In this document: in pieces, positions 32,429 to 43,800 of the stretch
Numbering within the stretch: position 1 is the stretch's first letter
Layout: each line of letters starts with the position of its first letter
Assembly (NCBI GenBank): GCA_002483265.1
Contig: DLHO01000027.1
Location: 289,840-353,839 of the forward strand
DNA: 64,000 nt
Source: Flavobacteriales bacterium UBA7666
GTDB lineage: Bacteria > Bacteroidota > Bacteroidia > Flavobacteriales_D > Crocinitomicaceae
Reading direction: 5' to 3'
Notes under the pieces: generated by a model
Database searches by the model: none
What the model was told of the DNA's origin: nothing
What the model saw: only the letters and a program-made list of their open reading frames with translations
Translations under genes and position numbers: made by a program

Positions 32429-33880
32429 ATGAAACGAACAAAAATTGCCGATTTATTAAGTCAACCCAAAGTCGGGGAAACTTACCTTGTGAAAGGTTGG
32501 GTGCGTGCATTTCGCAGCAACCGTTTTATTCAACTGAATGACGGTTCTACAATCAATAATTTACAAGCTGTAGTTGACTTTGAGAATTTTGGCGAGGCAA
32601 TTTTGAAGAAGATCACGACGGCTGCGTCTGTTGGATTGACGGGTGTTTTGATTGAATCACAAGGAAGTGGACAAGCTATTGAATTGCAGGTTACGGAAAT
32701 CGAAATTATCGGAGAAGCAAATCCGGATGAGGTACAACGTACGGTCATGCAGCCAAAAAAACACAGTTTGGAATATTTGCGTGAGCAAGCACATTTGCGT
32801 TTCAGAACAAACTTGTTCGGGGCTGTTTTCAGAGTGCGGCATGCAGTAAGTTATGCCATTCATCAATTCTTTAATGATCGCGGATTTTATTACATCCACA
32901 CACCGATCATTACCGGATCGGATGCGGAAGGAGCAGGAGAAATGTTCCGCGTAACCAACCTGGATGCGAAGAACCCGCCATTGAATGAAGATGGGTCGGT
33001 AAATTATACGGAAGACTTTTTTGGTAAGGCAGTGAACTTAACAGTTTCCGGTCAACTGGAAGGAGAATTAGCAGCTTTGGCTTTGGGTCAGATCTACACA
33101 TTCGGACCAACTTTCCGTGCGGAAAACTCCAATACTTCTCGCCATTTGGCTGAGTTTTGGATGATTGAGCCGGAAGTTGCTTTCAATGACATTCACGACA
33201 ACATGGATTTGGCTGAAGACATGCTGAAATACATTTGTGACTATGTAATGAAGAACTGTGAAGATGATTTGAAATTCTTGAACGAACGCGAAGCACAGGA
33301 ACAACAATCGAAACCGCAGAACGAGCGTAACGAGTTGGGATTGATTGAGCGTTTGCAGTTTGTCACGACCAATGATTTCAAACGAATCACATATACGGAA
33401 GCGATTGAAGTTTTGATGAATTCCAATCATTACAAGAAGAAAAAATTCAAATACGATGTAAATTGGGGAACTGATTTGCAATCGGAACATGAGCGTTACC
33501 TGGTGGAGAAGGAATTCAAACGTCCGGTAATTATTACAGATTATCCGGCGTCTTTCAAAGCATTCTACATGCGTGCAAACGACGGATGCGAACCCGGAAA
33601 AGAAACCGTTGCCGCAATGGATATTTTATTCCCCGGAATTGGCGAAATGGTTGGTGGATCTCAACGTGAAGAGCGTTTGGAAGTATTGCAGAAAAAATGT
33701 GCAGACTTTGGAATTCATGAAGAAGATTTGTGGTGGTATTTGGATACACGCCGTTTCGGATCGGTTCCACACGCAGGTTTCGGGTTAGGTTTTGAAAGAA
33801 TGGTGATGTTCGTAACAGGTATGACAAATATCCGTGATGTAATTCCATTCCCGAGAACGCCGCAGAATGCAGAGTTTTAA
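32429..33880 (+). CDS. asnS: Asparaginyl-tRNA synthetase
   Basis: The 483-residue class IIb synthetase has an N-terminal OB-fold anticodon domain (VKGWVRAFRSNRFIQLNDGS) and the catalytic core with motif 2 FRAENSNTSRHLAEFWMIEPE and motif 3 GFGLGFERMVMF. The SNTSRHLAEFWM form and the end NIRDVIPFPRTP are typical of AsnRS and separate it from the aspartyl enzyme. It charges tRNA-Asn directly. The gene has its own promoter and a strong terminator. Confidence 0.95.
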   Translation: MKRTKIADLLSQPKVGETYLVKGWVRAFRSNRFIQLNDGSTINNLQAVVDFENFGEAILKKITTAASVGLTGVLIESQGSGQAIELQVTEIEIIGEANPDEVQRTVMQPKKHSLEYLREQAHLRFRTNLFGAVFRVRHAVSYAIHQFFNDRGFYYIHTPIITGSDAEGAGEMFRVTNLDAKNPPLNEDGSVNYTEDFFGKAVNLTVSGQLEGELAALALGQIYTFGPTFRAENSNTSRHLAEFWMIEPEVAFNDIHDNMDLAEDMLKYICDYVMKNCEDDLKFLNEREAQEQQSKPQNERNELGLIERLQFVTTNDFKRITYTEAIEVLMNSNHYKKKKFKYDVNWGTDLQSEHERYLVEKEFKRPVIITDYPASFKAFYMRANDGCEPGKETVAAMDILFPGIGEMVGGSQREERLEVLQKKCADFGIHEEDLWWYLDTRRFGSVPHAGFGLGFERMVMFVTGMTNIRDVIPFPRTPQNAEF

Positions 33881-33898
33881 ATCGAAAATATACTTAGT

Positions 33899-33927
33899 AA
33901 AAAGGCTCAGAATTTCTGAGCCTTTTT
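33899..33927. terminator. Bidirectional terminator between asnS and the T9SS protein gene
   Basis: AAAAAGGCTCAG (33899-33910) pairs perfectly with CTGAGCCTTTTT (33916-33927) around a 5-nt loop. The A/T flanks give a T run on both strands, serving two converging genes. Confidence 0.85.
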
Positions 33928-33933
33928 GTTTTC

Positions 33934-36900
33934 TTATAGTTTTGTCCATTTATAATTCGAACCTCCGATCCGAACAAAATAGATACCACTTTGTAAATAG
34001 GATACATCGATCTGATGATGGGAAGAACTAGCATCCCGATAAATAACAGAACCGTCCAACCCGATCAATTCAACCTCCGATTCTTTATCAGTTTCAACAA
34101 ACAGGAGATTCTCTGTTGGATTCGGATATATTTTCACAAAGGAATTTTCAGGATTATTTAAACCCAAACCGGTTGTGTCAATGATCACTTTCATCCTGCC
34201 CTCGTTATTCAATTCATTGGTTTCATTGAATGCCCAAACACCATCAGCACGATGGAAAAGGTAGTAAACAGGCTGTTGAATTGGATTTGGCAAACTCACG
34301 AAATGGGAAAATGCAGATGTATTTCCAACAGGTAAAGGTCCATCTGTAAATTGATTCACAAAAGCATCCCCGTTATCAAAAATGGAATCTGTAGACCAGA
34401 AGAATGTGGTAATAGCAGACGGAAGATTCGAATTCCCCAAATTCGCAATGGAGTATTGTGTGTTGAAAGAAGACGGAACCATAGGAATATAGATCTCTGG
34501 CTGATCGAATGCTTCCAGATCAACGGTTCTTCCGTTAATTTTAAAATTGTCCATTCTGAATCCTGTTGGTGCAACTTCTCCTCCAAAAGAATGGTAATTT
34601 GCTCGTTGTGCAAATCGGAATTTCACGTTTTGTTGTCCTTCCAGAAAACTAATTCCACCGGAAGCATGTGTCCAATTCGGGACAGATCCCCAACCTGGTT
34701 GTTGGTTTAGATAAGTAATATTGGAAGAATTATACCAATTAATGGCTTGAGTAAGCTGGTTGGTTGTGAGAACGTTCCAGGTATTTCCACCATCAATCGA
34801 ATAAGATAAATTGGATCCGTTCTCACTTGGAATATTGGATTGTGTACCAAAACTACGGTAGTCGAATTCAATGCTCAGTTGATCTACATGCGTAAAATTG
34901 TAGGAAGGAGATTCAAGGTAATAAATCGAATACAAATCTTGCCAGTTACCTCCCCATGGTTTCATATAATCCATAACCCATTCTCCGGAATTAGCATCCG
35001 CAACAAAATCGCCGATTACCAATTGTGTTCTGAATGTTCCCTGAGAATGTCCGGTTGAATCATTGTATTGGTTCCAGCCATCAATATAAGTTTCCTCAAA
35101 TTCATAATGAAGCGGATATGGATAGTTCGCGCTTGAATCCATCGCCAGATCAAATACATGGAAATTGTTGGTTTCATTGGATTCTGCAATGGAGTTCGCT
35201 GCATCAATGTGACAAATCACATAGTTATAAGCTGAATAGCTGGCGGGCATCTGTTTTTTAATACCAACTATTTGCTTTTCGAAGGGTTGAATTGCACCGA
35301 TGCTTTTTGTGACTACTAAATTATCTCCGACATTAAGAATGCTGTCAACACTTAGATATACCTTTAATTGCGATGGATTACTGAGGTAGTTCTCGTTGTT
35401 CTTAATATGGAAATAAAAACCTAAGTATTTATCTGTTCCGGATGCCATGATTTTTTTCTGAGTAGGGATCATCAGGTCAATTTTCTTCTCGGTAATTTGA
35501 AAGTTATCCAGAAGAAGTCCCTCAGAATCCAATGAATCTGTGCTCACGGTGCTATTTGTGACAAACATGAATTGGATGAATTTATTCCCCAGAGGATCTA
35601 GATCCATTGCATAATGGGTGCGGTCATCATACAATCGTGTCTGATATTGGTCGCTGTCAACAATAAAGGCCATTTCGCGAGAAGATCCGTATCCAATATA
35701 TCCGGGAACCACTTGCACAGTAGAATAGGTTAAGTCGTTTCCATCCCATGAATCAAGTACCGAATAATTGTTCAAATGCATCATTTCTTTATAGGATTCG
35801 TTGGTTGGAAGCAATGCTTTCCAATTCATTCCACCATCCACCGAATAAAGAATGGATCCCATTGATAGGGTGGTGAGGCTTGCCGTAAGATCAGCTAAAA
35901 GGTCAAACTCCAGGACCGGGTTGGTTAATTCTGAAAGATCATAAACCGGTGAAAACAAATGGGATCTGGAGTAACTGCTTAATTTGTCTCCGTTTGCATT
36001 CGTTACAAAGGCTTTGTTTCCTGAAAAACAAGTGTCTAAATCGTGCCCGTTTCCGTTTCCGGGACCCCAATTCCAGTCATTTTGAAATAAGGAGGAAGTA
36101 CTACTCCAACCCGAAACGTCCGTTTCAAAATCATTCGAATAAGGCAAGCTTCGGACTGAGTCCATATCAAGCTCAAAATAGCCGATGTTATTCCACTCGC
36201 GCATTTCATCTGCTGCCTGGTTTGCATCCGTTTTGAAGAAGAGGTAGTACCTGCCGGGAACAGTTGTCGGTTTTGTAAAGGTGAATGTTCTGGAAAGAAA
36301 TGTCGTATCACCTACCTGTGGTTCGGAATTGAAACCCAGATCTGCATCTCCTGCATCCAAAATAGAATCATTAGACCAGTAAAAATGTGTTTCGGTTGGG
36401 GGCAGATCAGCCAAACCGGAATTAAACAGTCGGTAATGCAAGGTGTCAACTGACCATGAATTCGGCATAAATCGGTGCAGCAATTCCTTTTCAACGGAAG
36501 CATCACATTTCGTTGGCCCGATGTAAATATCATCAATCGCTGAACGATCAACCATGGCTATATCATACCAGGATTGAAAACCCATTCCCTGTATCCTGAT
36601 TTTAGTACTGGCTTGTGTGGAATAAGCCGCAAGATCAGTACAATGACATTCCCATTCATTCTGGCGTGGCTGCGGAGTAGTTGAAATAGTACCTCCGAAA
36701 ATAGGATAACTCACTATTGGTCCTTGAATTCCGGGCATCACAACTGCTAGATTGTAATGATATGATTTATACCAAAAGCAGATTGAATTGGAAGGACTTC
36801 CGGTCAAATCAACATAAGGACTTTCGATCGTTAATGCGGTTATACTCAGGTTGGAATTTAAATCATGATACCAGCAGCTGTCTCCTGAATGTGCATTTTC

Positions 36901-37953
36901 GTTGTAACTCCCATTCGGATCACCTAGATGCCACGGTTCGGCAGATCCAACGGATTGGATTTTCCAATAGCCCGGGCCTTCGAAATCATCATCCAGAACC
37001 TGGTAAATCGGATCGATTTCCACTCGGGTAAAATTTGCATTGTTCAATTCATTGAATTCCTGGATGACATTGGAAGTATCGAGTACATAAAACACATAAT
37101 ACGTTCCTGCATTTAATCCCTGCGGTAAAGGCAGTGTTTTTGTCAATAATATCGTATTGGTAGTGAGGACAAATTGTGCTTCATGTCCCAAGGAAAGATC
37201 TCCTGCGTCTAAGATCGTATCGTTTGACCAATAATAGGCAGCCTGGAAGTTGGTACCCTGATTGTATTCACCTGTATAGATGCGGTTGTATTTCACGGTG
37301 AATTCCGTAAAGTTAGGGCTGAGCCCTAATATCGGGAGATCGGGAGTAGCTGTTATATCGATTTGCTGGTCACGAATAATAAAATCATCGATCATCCACC
37401 CACGAAGACTTGCTATGTTGTTTTGTGCCAGGAAGCGAAACGTTACAGAAGGAGATCCTTGTAAAAATGCCAGTGATATGACCGAATATTGAAAAGCGGA
37501 GCTTGGGGAATAGAAGCCGTCTGCAGCTGTCTGCCAGTTATAGGAAGGTGATCCGGCATTGATCAATAAATTCCATGTCGTCCCTCCGTCTAATGAATAT
37601 TCCAGCTTGCGCATAATATTTCCACCTTGCATAGCATGGTAAAAACTGAGGATTTTAGGATGTGATAAGTCAGACAAATCAAATTCAGGAGTTTTAATAT
37701 AGCATGTGGTATTCGGATCCATATTCCCTGTTAGGTTCGTTACCCAAGCGTTTACTGGAGAATGAGCGACTGAAAATGCTCCAAAATTTGGTTGCCCGAC
37801 TTGCCACTGATTTGCTCCGGAAACAGCAACAGCATTCCACGAAGACATTTCTGAAGCAGTTTCAAATTGATTAGAATAAGGAAACGTTGAAATCTGGCCA
37901 AATAGATTGCTGAATGTGAAAACTATTGAAGACAGAAGAAGAACGATTTTCAT
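33934..37953 (-). CDS. Large secreted CARDB-rich protein with T9SS type A tail
   Basis: The 1339-residue protein has a signal peptide (MKIVLLLSSIVFTFSNLFGQ) and about four repeats of a MAM/jelly-roll-like unit (FPYSNQFETASEMSSW; LPYSNDFETDVSGWSS; YPYPLHYEFEETYIDGW) with CARDB-like adhesion domains between them (FTRVEIDPIY; LNNANFTR-type ends). The last 80 residues are a type A sorting domain: VKIYPNPTENLLFVETD, then SYLQSGIYFVRI. It should be exported by T9SS and fixed to the cell surface or released. No catalytic motif is seen, so an adhesion role is inferred. Confidence 0.85.
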   Translation of the reverse strand: MKIVLLLSSIVFTFSNLFGQISTFPYSNQFETASEMSSWNAVAVSGANQWQVGQPNFGAFSVAHSPVNAWVTNLTGNMDPNTTCYIKTPEFDLSDLSHPKILSFYHAMQGGNIMRKLEYSLDGGTTWNLLINAGSPSYNWQTAADGFYSPSSAFQYSVISLAFLQGSPSVTFRFLAQNNIASLRGWMIDDFIIRDQQIDITATPDLPILGLSPNFTEFTVKYNRIYTGEYNQGTNFQAAYYWSNDTILDAGDLSLGHEAQFVLTTNTILLTKTLPLPQGLNAGTYYVFYVLDTSNVIQEFNELNNANFTRVEIDPIYQVLDDDFEGPGYWKIQSVGSAEPWHLGDPNGSYNENAHSGDSCWYHDLNSNLSITALTIESPYVDLTGSPSNSICFWYKSYHYNLAVVMPGIQGPIVSYPIFGGTISTTPQPRQNEWECHCTDLAAYSTQASTKIRIQGMGFQSWYDIAMVDRSAIDDIYIGPTKCDASVEKELLHRFMPNSWSVDTLHYRLFNSGLADLPPTETHFYWSNDSILDAGDADLGFNSEPQVGDTTFLSRTFTFTKPTTVPGRYYLFFKTDANQAADEMREWNNIGYFELDMDSVRSLPYSNDFETDVSGWSSTSSLFQNDWNWGPGNGNGHDLDTCFSGNKAFVTNANGDKLSSYSRSHLFSPVYDLSELTNPVLEFDLLADLTASLTTLSMGSILYSVDGGMNWKALLPTNESYKEMMHLNNYSVLDSWDGNDLTYSTVQVVPGYIGYGSSREMAFIVDSDQYQTRLYDDRTHYAMDLDPLGNKFIQFMFVTNSTVSTDSLDSEGLLLDNFQITEKKIDLMIPTQKKIMASGTDKYLGFYFHIKNNENYLSNPSQLKVYLSVDSILNVGDNLVVTKSIGAIQPFEKQIVGIKKQMPASYSAYNYVICHIDAANSIAESNETNNFHVFDLAMDSSANYPYPLHYEFEETYIDGWNQYNDSTGHSQGTFRTQLVIGDFVADANSGEWVMDYMKPWGGNWQDLYSIYYLESPSYNFTHVDQLSIEFDYRSFGTQSNIPSENGSNLSYSIDGGNTWNVLTTNQLTQAINWYNSSNITYLNQQPGWGSVPNWTHASGGISFLEGQQNVKFRFAQRANYHSFGGEVAPTGFRMDNFKINGRTVDLEAFDQPEIYIPMVPSSFNTQYSIANLGNSNLPSAITTFFWSTDSIFDNGDAFVNQFTDGPLPVGNTSAFSHFVSLPNPIQQPVYYLFHRADGVWAFNETNELNNEGRMKVIIDTTGLGLNNPENSFVKIYPNPTENLLFVETDKESEVELIGLDGSVIYRDASSSHHQIDVSYLQSGIYFVRIGGSNYKWTKL

Positions 37954-38119
37954 GGCAGTTAAAATGAAATTTATAGCATAAAAGTAAACTATTTATAGGA
38001 TATCCTCGCGGATATCAGTGCAAAGTTTGCTGTTTATGGGTAGAGGGTTAATGAGTTAAATTCAATAAATAATCTGCCAACTTTCCTGTGTTTTAAAAAT
38101 GAAATCCGCCTATTTAGCT

Positions 38120-38127
38120 TATATTTG
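38120..38127 (+). promoter_or_regulatory. -7 box of rpoN
   Basis: TATATTTG is an exact TAnnTTTG box, 20 nt before ATG 38148. The expected start is near 38134. The -33 region has only T-rich sequence (TGTTTT, 38088-38093). Confidence 0.5.
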
Positions 38128-38147
38128 GATAAATATTTAGGGCAACT

Positions 38148-39599
38148 ATGGCATTAAGGCAGCAGCTCACCCAGAAACTGGAACAAAGACTTTCCCCACA
38201 GCAAATTCAATTGATGAAGTTGTTGCAGGTTCCTACTATGGAATTGGATCAACGGATCAAACAGGAATTGGAGGAAAATCCAGCTTTGGATGAAGGAGCC
38301 GAAGAAACGGACGAATACGATAACGATCCGGAAGATGATTACAAGGATGACGAAAACGAATTTGATACCGACTTCGATATCAGTGATTATTTTGATGACG
38401 ACACGCCGGATTATAAAACTCAGGTAAACAATAAGAGTAAGGACGATGAAGAACGTGGGGTACCACTTTCAGTAGATTCTTCCTTTCAGGATAAATTGAC
38501 AGAACAATTACATTTATTGGATTTGGACGATACTCAATTTCAGATTGCGGATACCATTATCGGGAATCTGGATGAGTCTGGTTATTTGAATCGGGAATTA
38601 GATGCAATTGTAGATGATTTGGCTTTCTCTTCAAATCTCATGGTGACAGAAGCTGAAGTGGAGCATGTGCTCAAAATTGTTCAGGAACTCGATCCGGCTG
38701 GAATTGGTGCCCGCGATTTGAGAGAATGTTTATTGCTTCAGATCGAACGGATTCAGGAAGGAAATATCACCTTATTTACCGCAAAAAAAATTCTGGAGGA
38801 TCATTTCGAAGAGTTTACCAAAAAACATTACGATAAGATTCAAAAGAAACTGGAAATTGAGGATGAAGATCTGAAAGAAGCAATTGATGCGATCATTCGA
38901 TTGAATCCAAAACCGGGAGGTTCTTTGAAGGATAATTCAAAAAGCGTTCAGCAGGTTATTCCGGATTTCATGATTGCAGAATTCGACGGGAAATTGGAGT
39001 TGTCTATTAATGGTAGAAATACACCGGACTTAAAAGTTTCTAAGGAATATGAGCAATTGCTCAGAAGCTATGGAGAAGGTGCTAAAACATCCAAAGCAGA
39101 TAAAGATGCACTGATGTTTGTGAAAACGAAACTGGAAGGTGCAAAATGGTTCATTGATGCAATCCGTCAACGTCAGCAAACGCTTTATACCACGATGCAT
39201 GCCATTATGATGTATCAGTATCAATTCTTTTTGACAGGGGATGAAACGAATATGAAGCCGATGATTTTGAAGGATATTGCGGAAATCGTTGGTTTGGATA
39301 TTTCAACCGTTTCCCGCGTTGCAAATTCGAAATATGTTCAGACCGCTTATGGAGTTTATTCATTGAAGTATTTCTTCTCTGAGTCACTTTCAACGGATTC
39401 CGGTGAGGAAGTTTCCACAAGAGAAGTGAAGAAAATCCTGACAGATGCAATTGAAGCAGAAAACAAGAAGAAACCGTTGACCGATGAACATTTGGCAAAA
39501 TTGCTGAATGATAAAGGATACAACATTGCCAGAAGAACGATTGCAAAATACAGAGAGCAGTTGAATGTTCCCGTTGCGCGTTTAAGAAAAGAGCTATAA
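38148..39599 (+). CDS. rpoN: RNA polymerase sigma-54 factor
   Basis: The 483-residue protein shows the three regions of sigma-54: the Gln-rich activator-binding start (QQLTQKLEQRLSPQQIQLMK), an acidic linker (residues about 45-105), the core-binding and HTH regions (DISTVSRVANSKYVQT) and the RpoN box ARRTIAKYREQLNVP. It directs transcription from -24/-12 promoters together with AAA+ activators, none of which is in this window. Its TAA shares one base with the ATG of the next gene. Confidence 0.95.
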   Translation: MALRQQLTQKLEQRLSPQQIQLMKLLQVPTMELDQRIKQELEENPALDEGAEETDEYDNDPEDDYKDDENEFDTDFDISDYFDDDTPDYKTQVNNKSKDDEERGVPLSVDSSFQDKLTEQLHLLDLDDTQFQIADTIIGNLDESGYLNRELDAIVDDLAFSSNLMVTEAEVEHVLKIVQELDPAGIGARDLRECLLLQIERIQEGNITLFTAKKILEDHFEEFTKKHYDKIQKKLEIEDEDLKEAIDAIIRLNPKPGGSLKDNSKSVQQVIPDFMIAEFDGKLELSINGRNTPDLKVSKEYEQLLRSYGEGAKTSKADKDALMFVKTKLEGAKWFIDAIRQRQQTLYTTMHAIMMYQYQFFLTGDETNMKPMILKDIAEIVGLDISTVSRVANSKYVQTAYGVYSLKYFFSESLSTDSGEEVSTREVKKILTDAIEAENKKKPLTDEHLAKLLNDKGYNIARRTIAKYREQLNVPVARLRKEL

Positions 39600-40258
39600 T
39601 GAAAATCATTTCTAAGATTCTTTCCTGGGTTTTCTTACCTCTTTTAGCTCCTGTCTACGCGATTATTATTGCCATGTATGTTGAAAGTTGGGAAGCTGAT
39701 TTTTATCAGGGCGAAAGTTTATTTTCATTGGATGAACGAGCAAAGGAATTCTTCTTGTATCTATTTACTTCCTTTTCATTTCTTGCTCCGGCCTTAACTG
39801 TTTTATTTCTGCAAACAAGAGGCTCTGTGAGCTCTGTTATGATGGAAAAGAGAACCGAGCGTATCATTCCTTCCATCATGGTTGTTTTGTTTGGTATTTC
39901 ATTATTGGCGATTCTGCTTCTCAAAGTTCCTGAAAGACTCCCGGGAGCCCGATTTATATTTGGACTTTCATTCGGCTCTCTAATTTCGGTGATTGCTTGC
40001 ACCATTCTTACATTCCGCTGGAAAGTTTCTCTTCATGCAACGGGAATGGGAATCCTGACAGGTTTTTTGTACATGTACTATAGCAAAATGCTTATTTTCC
40101 CTATGTGGATCTTAGTGCTTGCTTTCATTGCCAGCGGAGTCGTTATGTCGGCGAGAATGTACCTGAAACTTCACAGTTTAACTCAATTGGTGGTTGGTTT
40201 TGCGATAGGTTTTGCAGGGCTTGTTTTGGGTATCAAATTCTTCTTTCTTTATTATTAG
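39599..40258 (+). CDS. PAP2-like integral membrane protein with degenerate active site
   Basis: The 219-residue protein has about six membrane helices. Two stretches recall the PAP2 phosphatase motifs: KVSLHATGMGIL (S-x-H) and SARMYLKLHSLTQLVVGFAIG (SR-x5-H-x3-D), but the last catalytic Asp is replaced by Gln, so activity is doubtful. Such proteins may act on, or only bind, undecaprenyl or phosphatidyl phosphates. It overlaps rpoN by one base and is probably co-expressed. Confidence 0.65.
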   Translation: MKIISKILSWVFLPLLAPVYAIIIAMYVESWEADFYQGESLFSLDERAKEFFLYLFTSFSFLAPALTVLFLQTRGSVSSVMMEKRTERIIPSIMVVLFGISLLAILLLKVPERLPGARFIFGLSFGSLISVIACTILTFRWKVSLHATGMGILTGFLYMYYSKMLIFPMWILVLAFIASGVVMSARMYLKLHSLTQLVVGFAIGFAGLVLGIKFFFLYY

Positions 40259-40392
40259 GATTTAAAGAATCTTCATCATTGTTGTTAAGTTCGACGACAA
40301 AAAATAGTCTTTTTTGTTAAATTTGTTTCACTTGTTGACAACCTTTCCAACTTTTTGGTGTCTAGCTGGTACAGAACTAAAAACAAACCGCG

Positions 40393-40803
40393 TTGAAAAA
40401 ATTATTGATCTTAGCGGGATTCCTTATTTCCATTTCGGTCTCTTTCTCCCAGGAGCTCGATCCAAGAATCCTCAAAAACAAAGGCAAACAAGCCGAAAAG
40501 ATGTATGAATACAATAAGAATTCATACAATTACATTTTATTCGAATTAGACCATTCTTATGAGGTTGTCTCTAAAAACGCCCTTTCAAAGGAACAACGCA
40601 ATTCGATAAAAAAAGACATTCATTTTACTGATTCGGACTTGATTAATATTGGCACTTCCAATTTTAACTTCTATGATTTGGGTATTAAGCTGTCTAAATC
40701 GGAAAGACAATACGTTCAACTGGATAAGGAGCGCGTCTTGGTTTTTTATGCAATCCCTGAAATCACAAAGGCTTTTACCACAAGCCCCCTAAATACGAAA
40801 TAA
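40393..40803 (+). CDS. Small secreted hypothetical protein
   Basis: I do not recognise this 136-residue protein. It starts with a clear signal peptide (MKKLLILAGFLISISVSFSQ) and has a mixed charged mature part (LDPRILKNKGKQAEKMYEYN). The start is TTG 40393; no ATG or GTG fits, and an in-frame stop lies 18 nt upstream. It ends 12 nt before the large T9SS protein gene, so the two are probably one operon. Confidence 0.7.
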   Translation: MKKLLILAGFLISISVSFSQELDPRILKNKGKQAEKMYEYNKNSYNYILFELDHSYEVVSKNALSKEQRNSIKKDIHFTDSDLINIGTSNFNFYDLGIKLSKSERQYVQLDKERVLVFYAIPEITKAFTTSPLNTK

Positions 40804-40815
40804 GACCTGAACCTT

Positions 40816-43800
40816 ATGAAGAATTTTCTTTTTGCGCTAATAGTGTTATTAGCCGGTCATGCTTTTTCTCAGCAGACAACAATCCAAATGACCCCGGCAA
40901 TCAACGGGCAAACTATCAACACCTGTAATGGGTTTGTCATCGATTCAGGTGGACCAGGTGGTGCCGGCTACGGAAATAACGAAACGGTAACCGTAACAAT
41001 TTGTCCGGATAATCCTGGAGATGTTATTTCAATGGTCTTCAATATTTTTCAATTGAGCACTACGGATGATAATCCTGCAGCGAATATAACCAACATGGAT
41101 TACATGGATATATATGACGGAAACTCTACCGCAGCTCCAACTTTAGGAACTTATTCTGGAAACCAGTTGCAAGGAGTTGTTATTATGTCTACTCCCTTAA
41201 ACACTTCCGGATGTATTACTATTCGTTTCCGTTCCAATACGGTGGGAACAGGATTGTTTACTGCCAGTGCAACCTGTACAACGCCGTGTGCAACACCAAC
41301 GGCTGGAGGTTTCATTGTTGCAGGCGAAACACCTGATAGCACACGTATTTGTGTTGGAGATGCTGTTGATTTCTCTGGGGTTGGATCTTTTGCCGCACCG
41401 GGATTTACACTTGCAAATTATGTGTGGGATTTCATGGACGGAACAACTGCTGTTGGACAAAACGTATCTCATCAGTTCAATACTCCGGGTCAATACCGTG
41501 TTCAATTAATTGTTACAGACAATAATGGGTGTACCAATACAAATTTATTGGATTTGCAGGTTTTTGTAGCTACAATTCCCAGTTTTGCAAATTTTCCAAG
41601 CGATACCACTTTGTGTTTGGGTGAAAATGTAGTTTTCACGGCTCAACCATCACTTTATCCCGTTATATGGACTGGATTTCCAGGATCTGCAACGGTTGAT
41701 GATGGATGCTTAACGGATGATCAATTGGGAGTTGCACAGGAAATTCCAATTACTCAAACAGGATTCAGCGCGGGCTCTACTTTGACTCAGGTAAGTGATA
41801 TTGAAAGTTTGTGTTTCGATATGGAACATTCATTCATGGGCGATTTGGTAATTATTATTGAATGTCCAAACGGACAAAGTCAAATTTTGCACCAACAAGG
41901 TGGTGGTGGTACTCAAATCGGAGAACCAAACCCAATAGATAATGTAGATTGTGACGATCCTTCAACTCAAGGGATTCCTTATAATTATTGTTTTACACCG
42001 ATGGCTGCTGAAACATGGGTTGATTGGTCCAATAACAATGGCTTTGGTGGTACTTTACCTGCGGGAGATTACGCACCGATTCAACCGTTCACCAATTTGG
42101 TTGGCTGTCCGTTGAATGGAGTTTGGACACTAATTGTAGTAGACAACTGGGCTTCAGATGATGGAACGCTCTTTACTTTTGAGTTGAATCTGGCTCCTAA
42201 TTTATATGAACCAGTAACTACGTTTGAACCTCAAATCGGGTTGGGAAGCGATTCTTCTTATTGGGTTATGCCGGCAAACTTTGCAACAGTTTCTCCGGAT
42301 GGTGATGTCTTGACAATTAACCCAACTGCTGCCGGAACTTTTAACTACACGTATGTTGTTTTAGATAATTTCGGGTGCCAAAATGATTCTACTGTGACAT
42401 TAACTGTAAATGAAAATCCACAAGCTGATGCAGGCCCGGACGCTACAATTTGTAATGGAACACCTATTCAGTTGGATGGAAATATCGTTGGAGGAAACAA
42501 TAGTTGTGATTACACATTCAATCTCGAGGATTCCTGGGGAGATGGTTGGAATGGGAACAGCTTACTTGTAACCATAAATGGTGTTACTTCTACATTTACA
42601 ATTCCTGGAGGATTGACAGCCTCGTATACTTTATCTATTCCAAATGGAGCAGCTTTCACCGTTCAATTTGATGGTGCAGGAGCTTTCATTAACGAATGTT
42701 CATACGAAGTATTAGATGCTGCAGGTGCAGTGGTATTATCAGACGGAGCAAATGGAAATGCTTCTACAACAGTTCACAATTTAGTTGGAAATTGTCTGGG
42801 TAACTTGACTTATGCGTGGACTCCGGCAGGTGCCGTTTCGAATCCGACTATTTTAGATCCAATAGCTACAGTAAATGGAAATACGACATTGACATTAACG
42901 GTTTATCCTACCGGACACCCCTTGTGTGTAACAACAGATCAAGTGAATGTGAACATTTCTGCTTCTGCAAATCCAGGAACTAACAATACCTTGTCAATTT
43001 GTGCTCAGGGAACTCCAACAGATTTGTTCCCGCTTTTAGGACCTGGAGCTTCTCCGAATGGAACATGGAAGAATCCTACCGGAGCAGCTGTTATTATGCC
43101 ATATGATCCGATTACAATGAATCCGGGAATTTATACCTATACGGTTGATTCGAATGGATGTGTTTCTTCGGCAACGATTACAGTTACGGAGATTAATCCA
43201 ACGGTTACAGCTATTCCAACAGCAGCAAATTGTCACGGAATAGCAAACGGATCAGCAGCTTTAACGGTTACAAATGCTACAGCATACACTTTGGATGGTG
43301 GGGCGAATACTCCAATACCAGCACCATTTGTTGTGAATGGTTTGGCAGCAGGTACACATCAGGTAATCGTGTATAATGTGGGTGGATGTACGGACACGGT
43401 TGATTTTACAATTACCGAACCAGTAGCTTTAGCCATTACTTCTATTACACCAGATCTGGTAACTTGTTCAGGCGATACTTCCACATTAAGTGTTACAGGA
43501 ACAGGAGGTTCAACAGCTTATACATTTACATGGTTCACAAACGCGGGAGTTCAAGGTGTTGGTACAACTATCAATGTGAATACCATTGCAACTACTCAAT
43601 ACTGTGTGGTATTGACTGAAGCTTGTGGATCTGCACCAGACAGTGCTTGTATGATCATTACAATTCCTCAACCGTTGGACTTAGTACTTACTCCGGATGA
43701 TGCAGATGGTTGTTATCCTCATCATGTCATTTTCTCGAATAATACTCAGGGACCAGGTGTACCATTATTAAATACCATTGATTTTGGTGATGGAACACCA

